From positions 1-5,531 of the forward strand of contig JAICSL010000132.1 of assembly GCA_025936955.1 (NCBI GenBank): a stretch of 5,531 bases of DNA, written 5' to 3'. The translations under genes were made by a program, and so were the position numbers. The stretch is from Nitrososphaeraceae archaeon (GTDB lineage: Archaea; Thermoproteota; Nitrososphaeria; Nitrososphaerales; Nitrososphaeraceae). Every line of letters starts with the position of its first letter. The stretch's first letter is position 1. This document shows, piece after piece, positions 1-5,354 of the stretch. Below the pieces are notes generated by a model that worked only from the letters and a program-made list of their open reading frames with translations, had not been told where the DNA came from and made no database searches.

Positions 1-47
1 AAATCTGGATAACTAGACATTTCGGGCACGTATATCCTTTGTACCTA

Positions 48-488
48 TTATTTCAGATGGTTCTCTGAAAAGGAAGAGTCATTATCCTCGTTTCGAATTC
101 TGACTGGTTGCCTATGGGTGAAATTTATATTCGGTCGTTGTTGTTGAGTATGAGAGACCATAGATAACGGACTTGGATATGGTGGTCTTAGTTCGGAAGC
201 CAAATACTTAAACTCGATCATTTTTCGCATAGGTCGTAGAATGTCTTCGATATATTCTGACGTCTCACGTGGTTTGTGCCCATGAGTTAGAATATAGTTG
301 TATATCTCATAATATGGAGGCAAAGTCTGAGATCCACATAGTGGAGGGCTTGCATCTCTCTGAGGCAGTAAATCCTGTTCATTAACTGGATTAGTAATTC
401 CAGAATGTTTCCTATCCAGGTGTCTCTTAATATTCCAATGCCTTGCAGAAGACTGTCTGCAGATCGGACAAATCCACTTAGTTCTCAT
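48..488 (-). CDS. Small single C2H2 zinc-finger protein (146 aa)
   Basis: The N-terminus carries one classical C2H2 zinc finger: C7-x2-C10-x12-H23-x4-H28, with W18 and the run NIKRH inside the recognition-helix area and a basic RKHSG tail. One finger alone rarely gives specific DNA binding, so it may bind RNA, a protein partner, or DNA as a multimer. Residues about 58-105 look helical (PPYYEIYNYIL, then a segment with ILRPMRKMIEFKYLASEL); the last 40 residues are polar and probably disordered. From memory, soil ammonia-oxidising archaea encode many paralogues with a finger at the N-terminus and a similar 'LRPMRKMIEF' core; this is recall, not a search. The start is well fixed: an in-frame TGA lies at 492-494, one codon before ATG, and an AGGAG site sits 9 bases upstream. 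No transmembrane segment or signal peptide is seen. The molecular function is unknown; a regulatory role is an inference from the finger. Confidence 0.85.
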   Translation of the reverse strand: MRTKWICPICRQSSARHWNIKRHLDRKHSGITNPVNEQDLLPQRDASPPLCGSQTLPPYYEIYNYILTHGHKPRETSEYIEDILRPMRKMIEFKYLASELRPPYPSPLSMVSHTQQQRPNINFTHRQPVRIRNEDNDSSFSENHLK

Positions 489-497
489 GGATCACGA

Positions 498-502
498 CTC
501 CT
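498..502 (-). promoter_or_regulatory. Shine-Dalgarno site of the zinc-finger gene
   Basis: AGGAG on the minus strand lies 9 bases before the ATG. It is followed by GTGATCC directly abutting the start codon, so the stretch resembles the full archaeal anti-SD complement AGGAGGTGATCC with two bases changed or inserted. Together with the in-frame stop just upstream, it settles the start. Confidence 0.7.
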
Positions 503-524
503 GTAGCATAGGTTGTTGTAGGGA

Positions 525-553
525 GTTGCTCCGGCGTTACTCCAAGTCGCTCC
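525..553 (-). repeat. Three phased octamers GGAGYRAC upstream of the zinc-finger gene
   Basis: On the plus strand the octamers are GTTGCTCC (525-532), GTTACTCC (536-543) and GTCGCTCC (546-553), that is GTYRCTCC three times at 11- and 10-base spacing, close to one DNA helical turn. On the coding strand they read GGAGYRAC. They form a GC-rich island within AT-rich DNA, 37-65 bases before the ATG, and lie at or just after the start site predicted from the TATA-like box. GGGAG (521-525) and CTCCC (550-554) can also pair around the block. It could be a multi-site operator or a leader RNA with several Shine-Dalgarno-like decoys. Confidence 0.6.
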
Positions 554-575
554 CATTTTTGGGTTTGAAACCATA

Positions 576-583
576 TTATATAA
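576..583 (-). promoter_or_regulatory. TATA-like box, candidate promoter of the zinc-finger gene
   Basis: TTATATAA (palindromic) matches the archaeal TATA-box form. Initiation about 25 bases downstream would fall near 553-555, giving a leader of about 65 bases that contains the three GGAGYRAC repeats and the ribosome site. The surrounding DNA is very AT-rich, so a chance match is possible, and no clear BRE is visible. Confidence 0.4.
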
Positions 584-789
584 TAATATTCTATGATTAT
601 CTATTTAAGTATTTTGTATAATAATTTTCTAGTATAGTTTATTAAGTAGTTTATAAGTAAATATGCAATTTCTTAAAAAAGTCCAATATCATGAATAAAT
701 ATGAAATTTTATGTGAATATAGAGAATAAAGTACCATCGAATTGTGATTTTTGGAAGGAGACAGTTCAAGTGCCACGAAAATTTGCAAT

Positions 790-797
790 GAAAAAAT
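790..797 (-). terminator. T-tract, candidate terminator of the nurA-herA operon
   Basis: About 40 bases after the HerA-type stop codon the minus strand reads ATTTTTTC. Archaeal transcription often ends at such T-rich tracts without a hairpin. No convincing stem precedes it, and the AT-rich background makes this a weak call. Confidence 0.3.
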
Positions 798-834
798 ATC
801 CCCAAAAGGATTGAGTCAAATAAGATAAAAATTT

Positions 835-2736
835 TTAGTCAAGTATCGAATCTTCATTGTTGATAGCATGAAAAAACACAGGTACATTCTGTGTGTTAGT
901 AGCTTTGAAGCTGGTCATAAGCCAGTCACCATTCTGGAACATTAAAGTTCTATCTACAAATGCATCGTCTATAGCAAAAGTATCTGAAATTAATTGTCTA
1001 TCATATGGTCTTGGCATAGTGCTCACAAAATAGCTATGGAGCTGTTGAAGAGCATTTGTATTAAGGTGAGCGATTCTCTGGGTACTTATCCAGCCATTCA
1101 AATTATATTTTCTTCCATGTCTTAATAGCCTTTCAACAGTACGACTTGAAGTGTCAGTACCATCTTCCTTTCTCTTATCTGCAGGAATGAACTCCTGAGC
1201 CTCATCAAATACAAATACAACTCTGGGAATTAAGGTGAAATTGCTTTTTCTTTTGCGAAATACTCGGTCGATCACCTCTGAACAAAAATATCTAGCTACA
1301 TCAGCTTCTGGAAGGTTAATTACAAACAATTTTGGGGACTCGACGTTTTTGTCTAATATTTCTTCTACGAGTCTTTTTGTATCGTAATTCCTTCTGCTGT
1401 TGCTATTATTATCATTATTCTCAGGCTGATCTTCTTGTTCTTGAGCAGAAGGCTGTTCTAATGCTACTTGTAAATTAGTAAAAATAGTTAATATCGCTGC
1501 ATCTGCTCTTAGCTTTGCCTTGGAAAGAAGATCTAATATCGACTTGATAAGATCTTTAGTTTTAAAATCCATCAAAGAGTCTTCATTTAGCCCTTGTTCT
1601 CGCAGGAATTTTTTTATCATATTTACAACAGCAGGTATCAGGATTTTTTGATTTGAGGCTGAAAACTTTTCATTAGTAAGGTCAGCCAGAGATCGTAAGA
1701 GTCCTCCATAAGTTGAAAACTCTTGCATTATATGTTCGGATTCTGAAGGTATGCTGAGGGTTCTTATTTTATCTTCGATAATTATCTGTTTGATTGACTC
1801 TAGAATCTCATTTTTAACTTCTGCCAATGCCTCCGGAACTACCTGTCTTACCAAATAATCCTCGGCTATTTCTCTGGCGACTGTATCATCCTTGATACTA
1901 CCGTTCCCATCATGATCAGGTAATGGCTCAGTCAGGACTATTCTACTTTGATGCGACCTTAACAAATCTAATATGTTGATACCATACTCAGAAGATAAAT
2001 CAAAAATAACAAATTTGACGTTTGGGACAGAATTCATAGCTTTCCTTATTATCATTGAAGTAAGATTACTCTTGCCCGATCCTGTGAAAGCAAATGCCCC
2101 TACATGATAGTGAAGTAATTTTTCTATATTTACTGTGAATGGAATCTGATTATCTGTAGCTCCCAGCAAGTCGCCTATAGAATAATGCTCTAACGACATT
2201 GGATCTCTGGGTGTATAACAGATAAACTTCTTTATTGTTTCATCACTCAGTAAGCTTACCTCTGATCCTGTGAGTGGTGCAATATTTTTTCTTATAAAAT
2301 TTGGTTCTATTCTATCGGCAATTAACTGCAGAGTGTAACCGGTAGGCGCAGCAATAATTTCTATCCAGGTGCTCTTAGAACCTTGTTGCCATTCTTTTTC
2401 AATTAATGTCATAAACTCCTTTCTTATAGCTCCAGGTTGGTTCCTATCCAATGTTAGCATACTATAATGCATCGGATAGACATCAGCAACCTCATAGATA
2501 GAATAATTATCCTTTGAATTGACACCCAAAACATTGGGAATTGCCACCAGCCTTCCTGCTTCGATTATTTTGATAATATCCGGAGAATAACTTGCTTCAA
2601 TTCTTGCAGTCTTGAAAGTAATTGTAGCTTTCCCATCAGAGGTAGTTCGTGTATTCGAAGATATTTCCCTGAGTCTTGCTACAAATTTTCCATCTAGATT
2701 GTCAAATACACCTTCTGTGGCTTTTTGCTCTAGCAT
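835..2736 (-). CDS. herA: HerA-type DNA-translocating ATPase (FtsK/HerA superfamily, 633 aa)
   Basis: HerA proteins form hexameric rings that pump along duplex DNA and drive the nuclease NurA in end resection. Seen here: an N-terminal region (about 1-150) where the HAS-barrel is expected; a Walker A motif at 213-224 (AFTGSGKSN, K222 and S223); a Walker B strand at 505-515 (VVFVFDEAQEF, D511 and E512); and the downstream stretch 535-554 containing RLLRHGRKYNLNG and STQR, typical of HerA, with R539, R542 and R554 as candidates for arginine-finger or sensor roles. Between the motifs, 255-425 is mostly helical, and 428-450 is a Gln/Glu/Asn/Ser-rich linker, probably disordered. The first glycine of the P-loop consensus is alanine (A216). 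The start is supported by AGGAG 11 bases upstream and by TAATG overlap with the stop of the nuclease gene. The family call is strong; whether it is the housekeeping HerA or a specialised paralogue is open. Confidence 0.92.
   Translation of the reverse strand: MLEQKATEGVFDNLDGKFVARLREISSNTRTTSDGKATITFKTARIEASYSPDIIKIIEAGRLVAIPNVLGVNSKDNYSIYEVADVYPMHYSMLTLDRNQPGAIRKEFMTLIEKEWQQGSKSTWIEIIAAPTGYTLQLIADRIEPNFIRKNIAPLTGSEVSLLSDETIKKFICYTPRDPMSLEHYSIGDLLGATDNQIPFTVNIEKLLHYHVGAFAFTGSGKSNLTSMIIRKAMNSVPNVKFVIFDLSSEYGINILDLLRSHQSRIVLTEPLPDHDGNGSIKDDTVAREIAEDYLVRQVVPEALAEVKNEILESIKQIIIEDKIRTLSIPSESEHIMQEFSTYGGLLRSLADLTNEKFSASNQKILIPAVVNMIKKFLREQGLNEDSLMDFKTKDLIKSILDLLSKAKLRADAAILTIFTNLQVALEQPSAQEQEDQPENNDNNSNSRRNYDTKRLVEEILDKNVESPKLFVINLPEADVARYFCSEVIDRVFRKRKSNFTLIPRVVFVFDEAQEFIPADKRKEDGTDTSSRTVERLLRHGRKYNLNGWISTQRIAHLNTNALQQLHSYFVSTMPRPYDRQLISDTFAIDDAFVDRTLMFQNGDWLMTSFKATNTQNVPVFFHAINNEDSILD
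1387..1455 (-). repeat. Low-complexity linker in the HerA-type protein
   Basis: Residues 428-450 are a hydrophilic run of Gln, Glu, Asp, Asn and Ser (including NNDNNSNS) encoded partly by triplet-like ATT/GCT units around 1402-1419 on the plus strand. It lies between the helical insertion and the Walker B half of the ATPase core, and resembles the Asn/Ser tracts of the neighbouring nuclease. Confidence 0.6.
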
Positions 2737-2753
2737 TAACTTTTAGTCCTCCT
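2734..2753 (-). promoter_or_regulatory. Ribosome site and TAATG start-stop overlap joining the nuclease and ATPase genes
   Basis: On the minus strand AGGAGGA (2753-2747) lies inside the last codons of the nuclease gene, 11 bases before the ATPase ATG. The stop TAA (2738-2736) and the ATG (2736-2734) share one base. This arrangement implies one transcript and coupled translation, in keeping with products that act as one complex. Confidence 0.8.
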
Positions 2754-4775
2754 AGAATTCTCCATCTGTAATCGGAAATCTCTGAATCTTGCTTCGTATA
2801 AAACCTGCTGATCAAATTCACTATTGGCCATTTCAAATGCAACAGCGGATAAATAGCCTGTTTTCATTTCCTCTAGAATACACTTGGCCTTTTTATCTGC
2901 TAAAAACAAGGGATAATTATGCCCTAAACATTCTGGTATGACTTCTGAAGCCATAGAGCACAAAATATCCATAACAAGATGAGATATTTCACAGTCTTTG
3001 TCAAAATGGATCATAGGACGGATTTCTTCATCCACATTGCCATCAGGATGTAAGAGCAAAAGTTCATCAGCCGTATCTAAACCTGGGTAACATGGTCTAT
3101 CATAAGAAAACACATGACTTCTCACAGTAGGATCATTTTCGCTTTTCCAAAGTTGGACATAAGATTTAACGAACATTCTCTCAAGAGAAATAACATTTTT
3201 GAATGCACCTTTTACCCTTGCTTGATTTATTTTATTATTATTACTAATATTATTATCTGGTTTATTTTTATTTTCATAGTTTTTGTTATTTATAAGAGGT
3301 GCCATAGTTCTAAAGCATGCATCAAACTCAAAGGTTCTCCATGGAGTCTTGACTAATTGTCCGTTGATTATACTGGACGTCTGCAAAAGTTGTTTGTCAG
3401 AGTTGAATTTAGGCAGTCCTCCTCCCGTTATGCTGCTACTACTACTACTACTGCTACCTGTAGCTGCTACTCCGCCTTGTCCTTCTCCAATCATATTCAG
3501 TTTGCGGGCATTTTGTAAAATCGGAACAACTGTTTTTATTAACTCGGCCGCGGCTGTGTCTTTGGTCAGCCCTATTACAAGTACGTTCTTTTCCCAGGCC
3601 GCCCTAAGCAAAGCATAGATCATGACAAGTGTCATGTATTCTAAATCTGCAGATGTAATCCATCTTTTGTTTGTGCTTTTACCTTTACTGTTACTGTTAC
3701 TGCTACTGTTATTATCACCCTTATTTTCAGGTTCGTCAGCAGAGTCTTGTTCATATATCAGTGGATGCTTTCCAGAGGGAGGATCAAAGATATGTTGTGC
3801 TACCTTCATTGTAGCAGAGAATACTCTTTGCCAGTATCCTTTTGTGTTAGGCTTTATTACAAGACCACTACTGCCAGCAACGTCATTTTCTTTTAGAAAT
3901 GAATATAATTCGTTGAACTTTGACAGGTTATTTGCAAGTTTACCGAGTCTAGACCTCTTTGCTCCTATTTTATTCAATAGGTCTTCATATCCTATCGAGG
4001 ATGTTGCCCCTTTAGAATCTCCTTCGGCTATCGATCTCAAAAGTTCGTTTATCGCAGCATATTTGATAAACTGGCTTCTGGGTGCAGGGATCTTCAACTT
4101 ATCATTTGGATGAAGCATTCTGGATAACTCGAGATCAAGAGGAGTAACAGTTCCAAATTCTGTTTCTATTCTCTGTAGCATACACCTCTTTTGATTAATC
4201 AATTCGCTTGTACGCCATATTAGGTGACCAGCATCGCCAGCAAGAGTTCTATCAAGAAGAACTATCTTCAAATTTGGATTTTCATCTATTGACTTGACAG
4301 CCATATAGTACTCGGCGAATTGCATTAGTGTCGAAGGAAGTCTTTCTGGATCAACTTCAACTCCTCCTTCTGTAGATTCTCCGACTACGTTTGAGGCATC
4401 TTCCTCATGTATTGGTATTGCAGCTGAAACGTTACTGATGGCACTGGCTTCCAAAATTTCTCCGCAACTACATCCTTTTTGTACAAATTCAATCTGACCA
4501 GTATATCCAAAAGCACCTGCGTAAAATATTAGCATATCGAGTTCCTGATCCTGACTGCCTGTTCCATCTATAGCAATAAATGAAATCTTTGTGTTACCAA
4601 AAAACTTCTCAGCTGTTTGTTTGGCTATCCTTAGATCGCATCCCTCACGCAATAGTAATTTCACATCATTTGAACATTTTGATAAAGATCGGGTTTTATC
4701 TCTGAAGGATTCCATCAGAGAACGTGTAGAAGACTGCACCAATCTTGTTAATTTGTCATCGTCGTTGTGTCTCAT
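2736..4775 (-). CDS. nurA: NurA-like nuclease, enlarged, partner of the HerA-type ATPase (679 aa)
   Basis: NurA is a metal-dependent nuclease with an RNase H-like fold, and it resects DNA ends together with HerA. Seen here: FIAIDGTG at 66-73, matching the NurA motif VDGS with metal ligand D70; a helix with E155 followed by strand IVLLDRTL at 171-178, with D175 as the second Asp; VIGLTKDT at 400-407, matching the family's conserved lysine motif (K405); and a C-terminal GHNYPLFLADKKAK (618-631), corresponding to the usual 'YP..L..AH' end. Typical NurA proteins have roughly 300-450 residues; this one is longer because of material at 180-395 and three Asn/Ser/Gly-rich tracts (about 350-369, 434-453, 496-517). 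The histidine of the final motif appears to be Asp (D627). The start is firm: GGAGGT 9 bases upstream, an in-frame stop at 4803-4805 and no alternative start between. The family call rests on motifs plus the HerA neighbour; overall similarity is probably low. Confidence 0.75.
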   Translation of the reverse strand: MRHNDDDKLTRLVQSSTRSLMESFRDKTRSLSKCSNDVKLLLREGCDLRIAKQTAEKFFGNTKISFIAIDGTGSQDQELDMLIFYAGAFGYTGQIEFVQKGCSCGEILEASAISNVSAAIPIHEEDASNVVGESTEGGVEVDPERLPSTLMQFAEYYMAVKSIDENPNLKIVLLDRTLAGDAGHLIWRTSELINQKRCMLQRIETEFGTVTPLDLELSRMLHPNDKLKIPAPRSQFIKYAAINELLRSIAEGDSKGATSSIGYEDLLNKIGAKRSRLGKLANNLSKFNELYSFLKENDVAGSSGLVIKPNTKGYWQRVFSATMKVAQHIFDPPSGKHPLIYEQDSADEPENKGDNNSSSNSNSKGKSTNKRWITSADLEYMTLVMIYALLRAAWEKNVLVIGLTKDTAAAELIKTVVPILQNARKLNMIGEGQGGVAATGSSSSSSSSITGGGLPKFNSDKQLLQTSSIINGQLVKTPWRTFEFDACFRTMAPLINNKNYENKNKPDNNISNNNKINQARVKGAFKNVISLERMFVKSYVQLWKSENDPTVRSHVFSYDRPCYPGLDTADELLLLHPDGNVDEEIRPMIHFDKDCEISHLVMDILCSMASEVIPECLGHNYPLFLADKKAKCILEEMKTGYLSAVAFEMANSEFDQQVLYEARFRDFRLQMENSRRTKS
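3225..3290 (-). repeat. Asn/Lys-rich low-complexity tract in the nuclease
   Basis: Residues 496-517 are almost entirely Asn, Lys, Ile and Asp, encoded by AT-only triplets (TTATTATTA-type on the plus strand). It lies between a segment with the conserved-looking WRTFEFDACFR and the C-terminal catalytic part, so it is probably a surface loop. Confidence 0.6.
3432..3455 (-). repeat. Trinucleotide repeat encoding an eight-serine run
   Basis: On the plus strand the repeat is GCT x2, ACT x5, GCT x1, which codes for S441-S448 on the minus strand as AGT/AGC codons. It is flanked by glycine-rich residues (ATG before, ITGGG after), giving a flexible linker soon after the K405 motif. Unit gain or loss would keep the reading frame. 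Confidence 0.75.
3678..3713 (-). repeat. Ser/Asn repeat tract in the nuclease
   Basis: Residues 355-366 (NNSSSNSNSKGK) are encoded by alternating ACT/GTT triplets on the plus strand (3686-3710, ACTGTT hexamer nearly repeated). The tract follows an acidic stretch and precedes the conserved-looking RWITSADLEYMTLVMIYALL segment, so it is likely an exposed loop. Confidence 0.65.
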
Positions 4776-4780
4776 AATTG

Positions 4781-4790
4781 CATTACCTCC
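4781..4790 (-). promoter_or_regulatory. Strong Shine-Dalgarno site of the nuclease gene
   Basis: GGAGGTAATG on the minus strand places GGAGGT 9 bases before the ATG at 4775. The ATG inside this string is in another frame and meets a stop after three codons, so it is not the start. Confidence 0.8.
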
Positions 4791-4804
4791 AGTCTTTGAC
4801 GTTT

Positions 4805-4980
4805 AGTATCTAAAAATTTGTATCTGATATTTATTTTCTGACAGGATAGAGATAGGTTTGCGCACTGCTTAATTGGTATTGGTTTAAACGCAATATCCAC
4901 TATCTGCTAATGAGAAACTGGTATCTATAAAAGTTTATTTTGACTAGTTTTAGATAGATGGTATCTATTTATTCATATCT
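4805..4980. promoter_or_regulatory. Cluster of TATCT motifs and short palindromes upstream of the nuclease gene
   Basis: TATCT occurs on the plus strand at 4807, 4821, 4901, 4922, 4962 and 4976. Two copies are part of the longer direct repeat GGTATCTAT (4920-4928 and 4960-4968, 40 bases apart). Two palindromes use the same core: TTTAG-TAT-CTAAA (4802-4814) and TAGATA-N5-TATCTA (4951-4967). This may be a set of sites for one regulator of the divergent promoters; no known operator is recognised. Confidence 0.35.
4827..4838 (-). promoter_or_regulatory. TATA-like box, candidate promoter of the nurA-herA operon
   Basis: The minus strand reads AAAATAAATATC. Initiation about 25 bases downstream would fall near 4805-4808, leaving a leader of about 30 bases that includes the ribosome site. 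The palindrome TTTAG-TAT-CTAAA (4802-4814) would sit right at this start site, where a repressor could act. AT-rich background makes this tentative. Confidence 0.35.
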
Positions 4981-5046
4981 ATTATTTCGTTGCTAACAAT
5001 GAGGATAACGAAAGAACCTTCACAATATTTTAACGGCCAGTAAGGA

Positions 5047-5058
5047 TTTAAATATAAA
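5047..5058 (+). promoter_or_regulatory. TATA-like box upstream of the inverted-repeat element
   Basis: TTTAAATATAAA preceded by AAGGA (purine-rich, BRE-like) is the best-looking archaeal promoter core in this intergenic region. Transcription to the right would begin near 5077-5083, about 25 bases before the long inverted repeat and nearly 280 bases before the next gene. Confidence 0.4.
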
Positions 5059-5103
5059 TTGAGATAGAAAATATAATCTCAGAATCGCATTTTATGTTAC
5101 CTA

Positions 5104-5191
5104 GGTTTTATGCTAACTTTTGATTTATAAGAAATAATGCTGCACCTGGAGAGAATACTTGCTGTCTAGACAATGTAGTTAGCATAAAGCC
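5104..5191 (+). ncRNA. Candidate structured small RNA or leader: 15-bp stem with 58-base loop
   Basis: Arms 5104-5118 (GGTTTTATGCTAACT) and 5177-5191 (AGTTAGCATAAAGCC) pair over 15 positions: 14 Watson-Crick pairs and one U-G (5106/5189). The wobble forms only in plus-strand RNA; the minus-strand transcript would have an A/C mismatch, which favours a plus-strand product. The loop contains a perfect 10-base palindrome, TGTCTAGACA (5163-5172). A TATA-like box lies about 50 bases upstream. It does not match tRNA, 5S, SRP or C/D box RNA features that I can see. A short mobile-element relic with terminal inverted repeats is an alternative, but no flanking target duplication is evident. Confidence 0.35.
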
Positions 5192-5312
5192 CAATAGATT
5201 GAAGCTGCTGTTCTTTCAAGATATGCTATGTAGTCATTCTGTAAGATATGGTTTTAGTAAAACATCTACCTATATGCTCACAAACTTGGGTTTTCTGTTC
5301 AAAATAGACAAA

Positions 5313-5321
5313 TAGTATAAT
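5313..5321 (+). promoter_or_regulatory. Possible TATA-like box of the right-edge gene
   Basis: TAGTATAAT lies so that initiation about 25 bases downstream would give a very short leader before the ATG at 5355. A second AT-rich string (TTTTAATATA, 5332-5341) is too close to the start codon unless a later start is used. Weak evidence in AT-rich sequence. Confidence 0.25.
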
Positions 5322-5354
5322 TTCTGCTTTCTTTTAATATATTGTGAAAGATTA

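Larger units (their letters stand above)
489..834. other. Intergenic region between the HerA-type gene and the zinc-finger gene
   Basis: These 346 bases hold no supportable gene; the longest reading frames are a dozen or so codons. The left part (489-560) is comparatively GC-rich and carries the ribosome site and octamer repeats of the zinc-finger gene. The rest is strongly AT-rich, with an imperfect tandem repeat (AGTTTATTAAGT at 636-647, AGTTTATAAGT at 648-658). The zinc-finger gene therefore probably has its own promoter and is not part of the nuclease-ATPase operon. Confidence 0.6.
4776..5354. other. Divergent intergenic region, 579 bases
   Basis: No protein gene is supportable here: plus-strand frames such as those opening at 4999 and 5249 close after 14-19 codons. 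The left third carries the nuclease-gene promoter area and the TATCT cluster. The middle holds a TATA-like box (5047-5058), a small hairpin (TGAGAT 5060-5065 with ATCTCA 5076-5081) and the long inverted repeat (5104-5191). The right end holds the start region of the plus-strand gene. The length is unusual for a compact archaeal genome and suggests regulation or a small RNA. Confidence 0.6.

Noticed and set aside
636..658. Imperfect tandem repeat AGTTTATTAAGT / AGTTTATAAGT
   Set aside because: Two short AT-only units in very AT-rich DNA are easily explained by chance; noted under the intergenic entry but not raised as a finding.
826..838. AAAAATTTTT palindrome around the ATPase stop codon as an intrinsic terminator
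   Set aside because: A self-complementary A/T run of this kind is common at this composition and cannot form a useful stem with a loop.
3114..3618. Plus-strand open frames of 80 and 111 codons with hydrophobic, leucine-rich stretches
   Set aside because: They lie antisense to the nuclease gene. Their Leu/Ile runs are the mirror of Ser and Asn repeat codons, no ribosome site is evident, and no family is recognised.
3622..4113. Plus-strand 163-codon frame with a poly-leucine segment resembling a membrane helix
   Set aside because: It is antisense to the Ser/Asn tract of the nuclease; the hydrophobic run follows directly from the ACT/GTT repeats and is not independent evidence of a gene.
4591..4806. 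Plus-strand 71-codon frame overlapping the nuclease start
   Set aside because: It is a shadow of the nuclease gene and reads through its ribosome site; no motif or translation signal supports it.
5104..5191. tRNA-like length (88 bases) with paired ends
   Set aside because: The end stem is 15 bp where a tRNA has 7, and there is no GTTCRA-type T-loop, anticodon arm or CCA-adjacent structure.
5249..5308. Short plus-strand frame starting MVLVKHLPIC
   Set aside because: It ends after 19 codons, lacks a good ribosome site and resembles nothing known.
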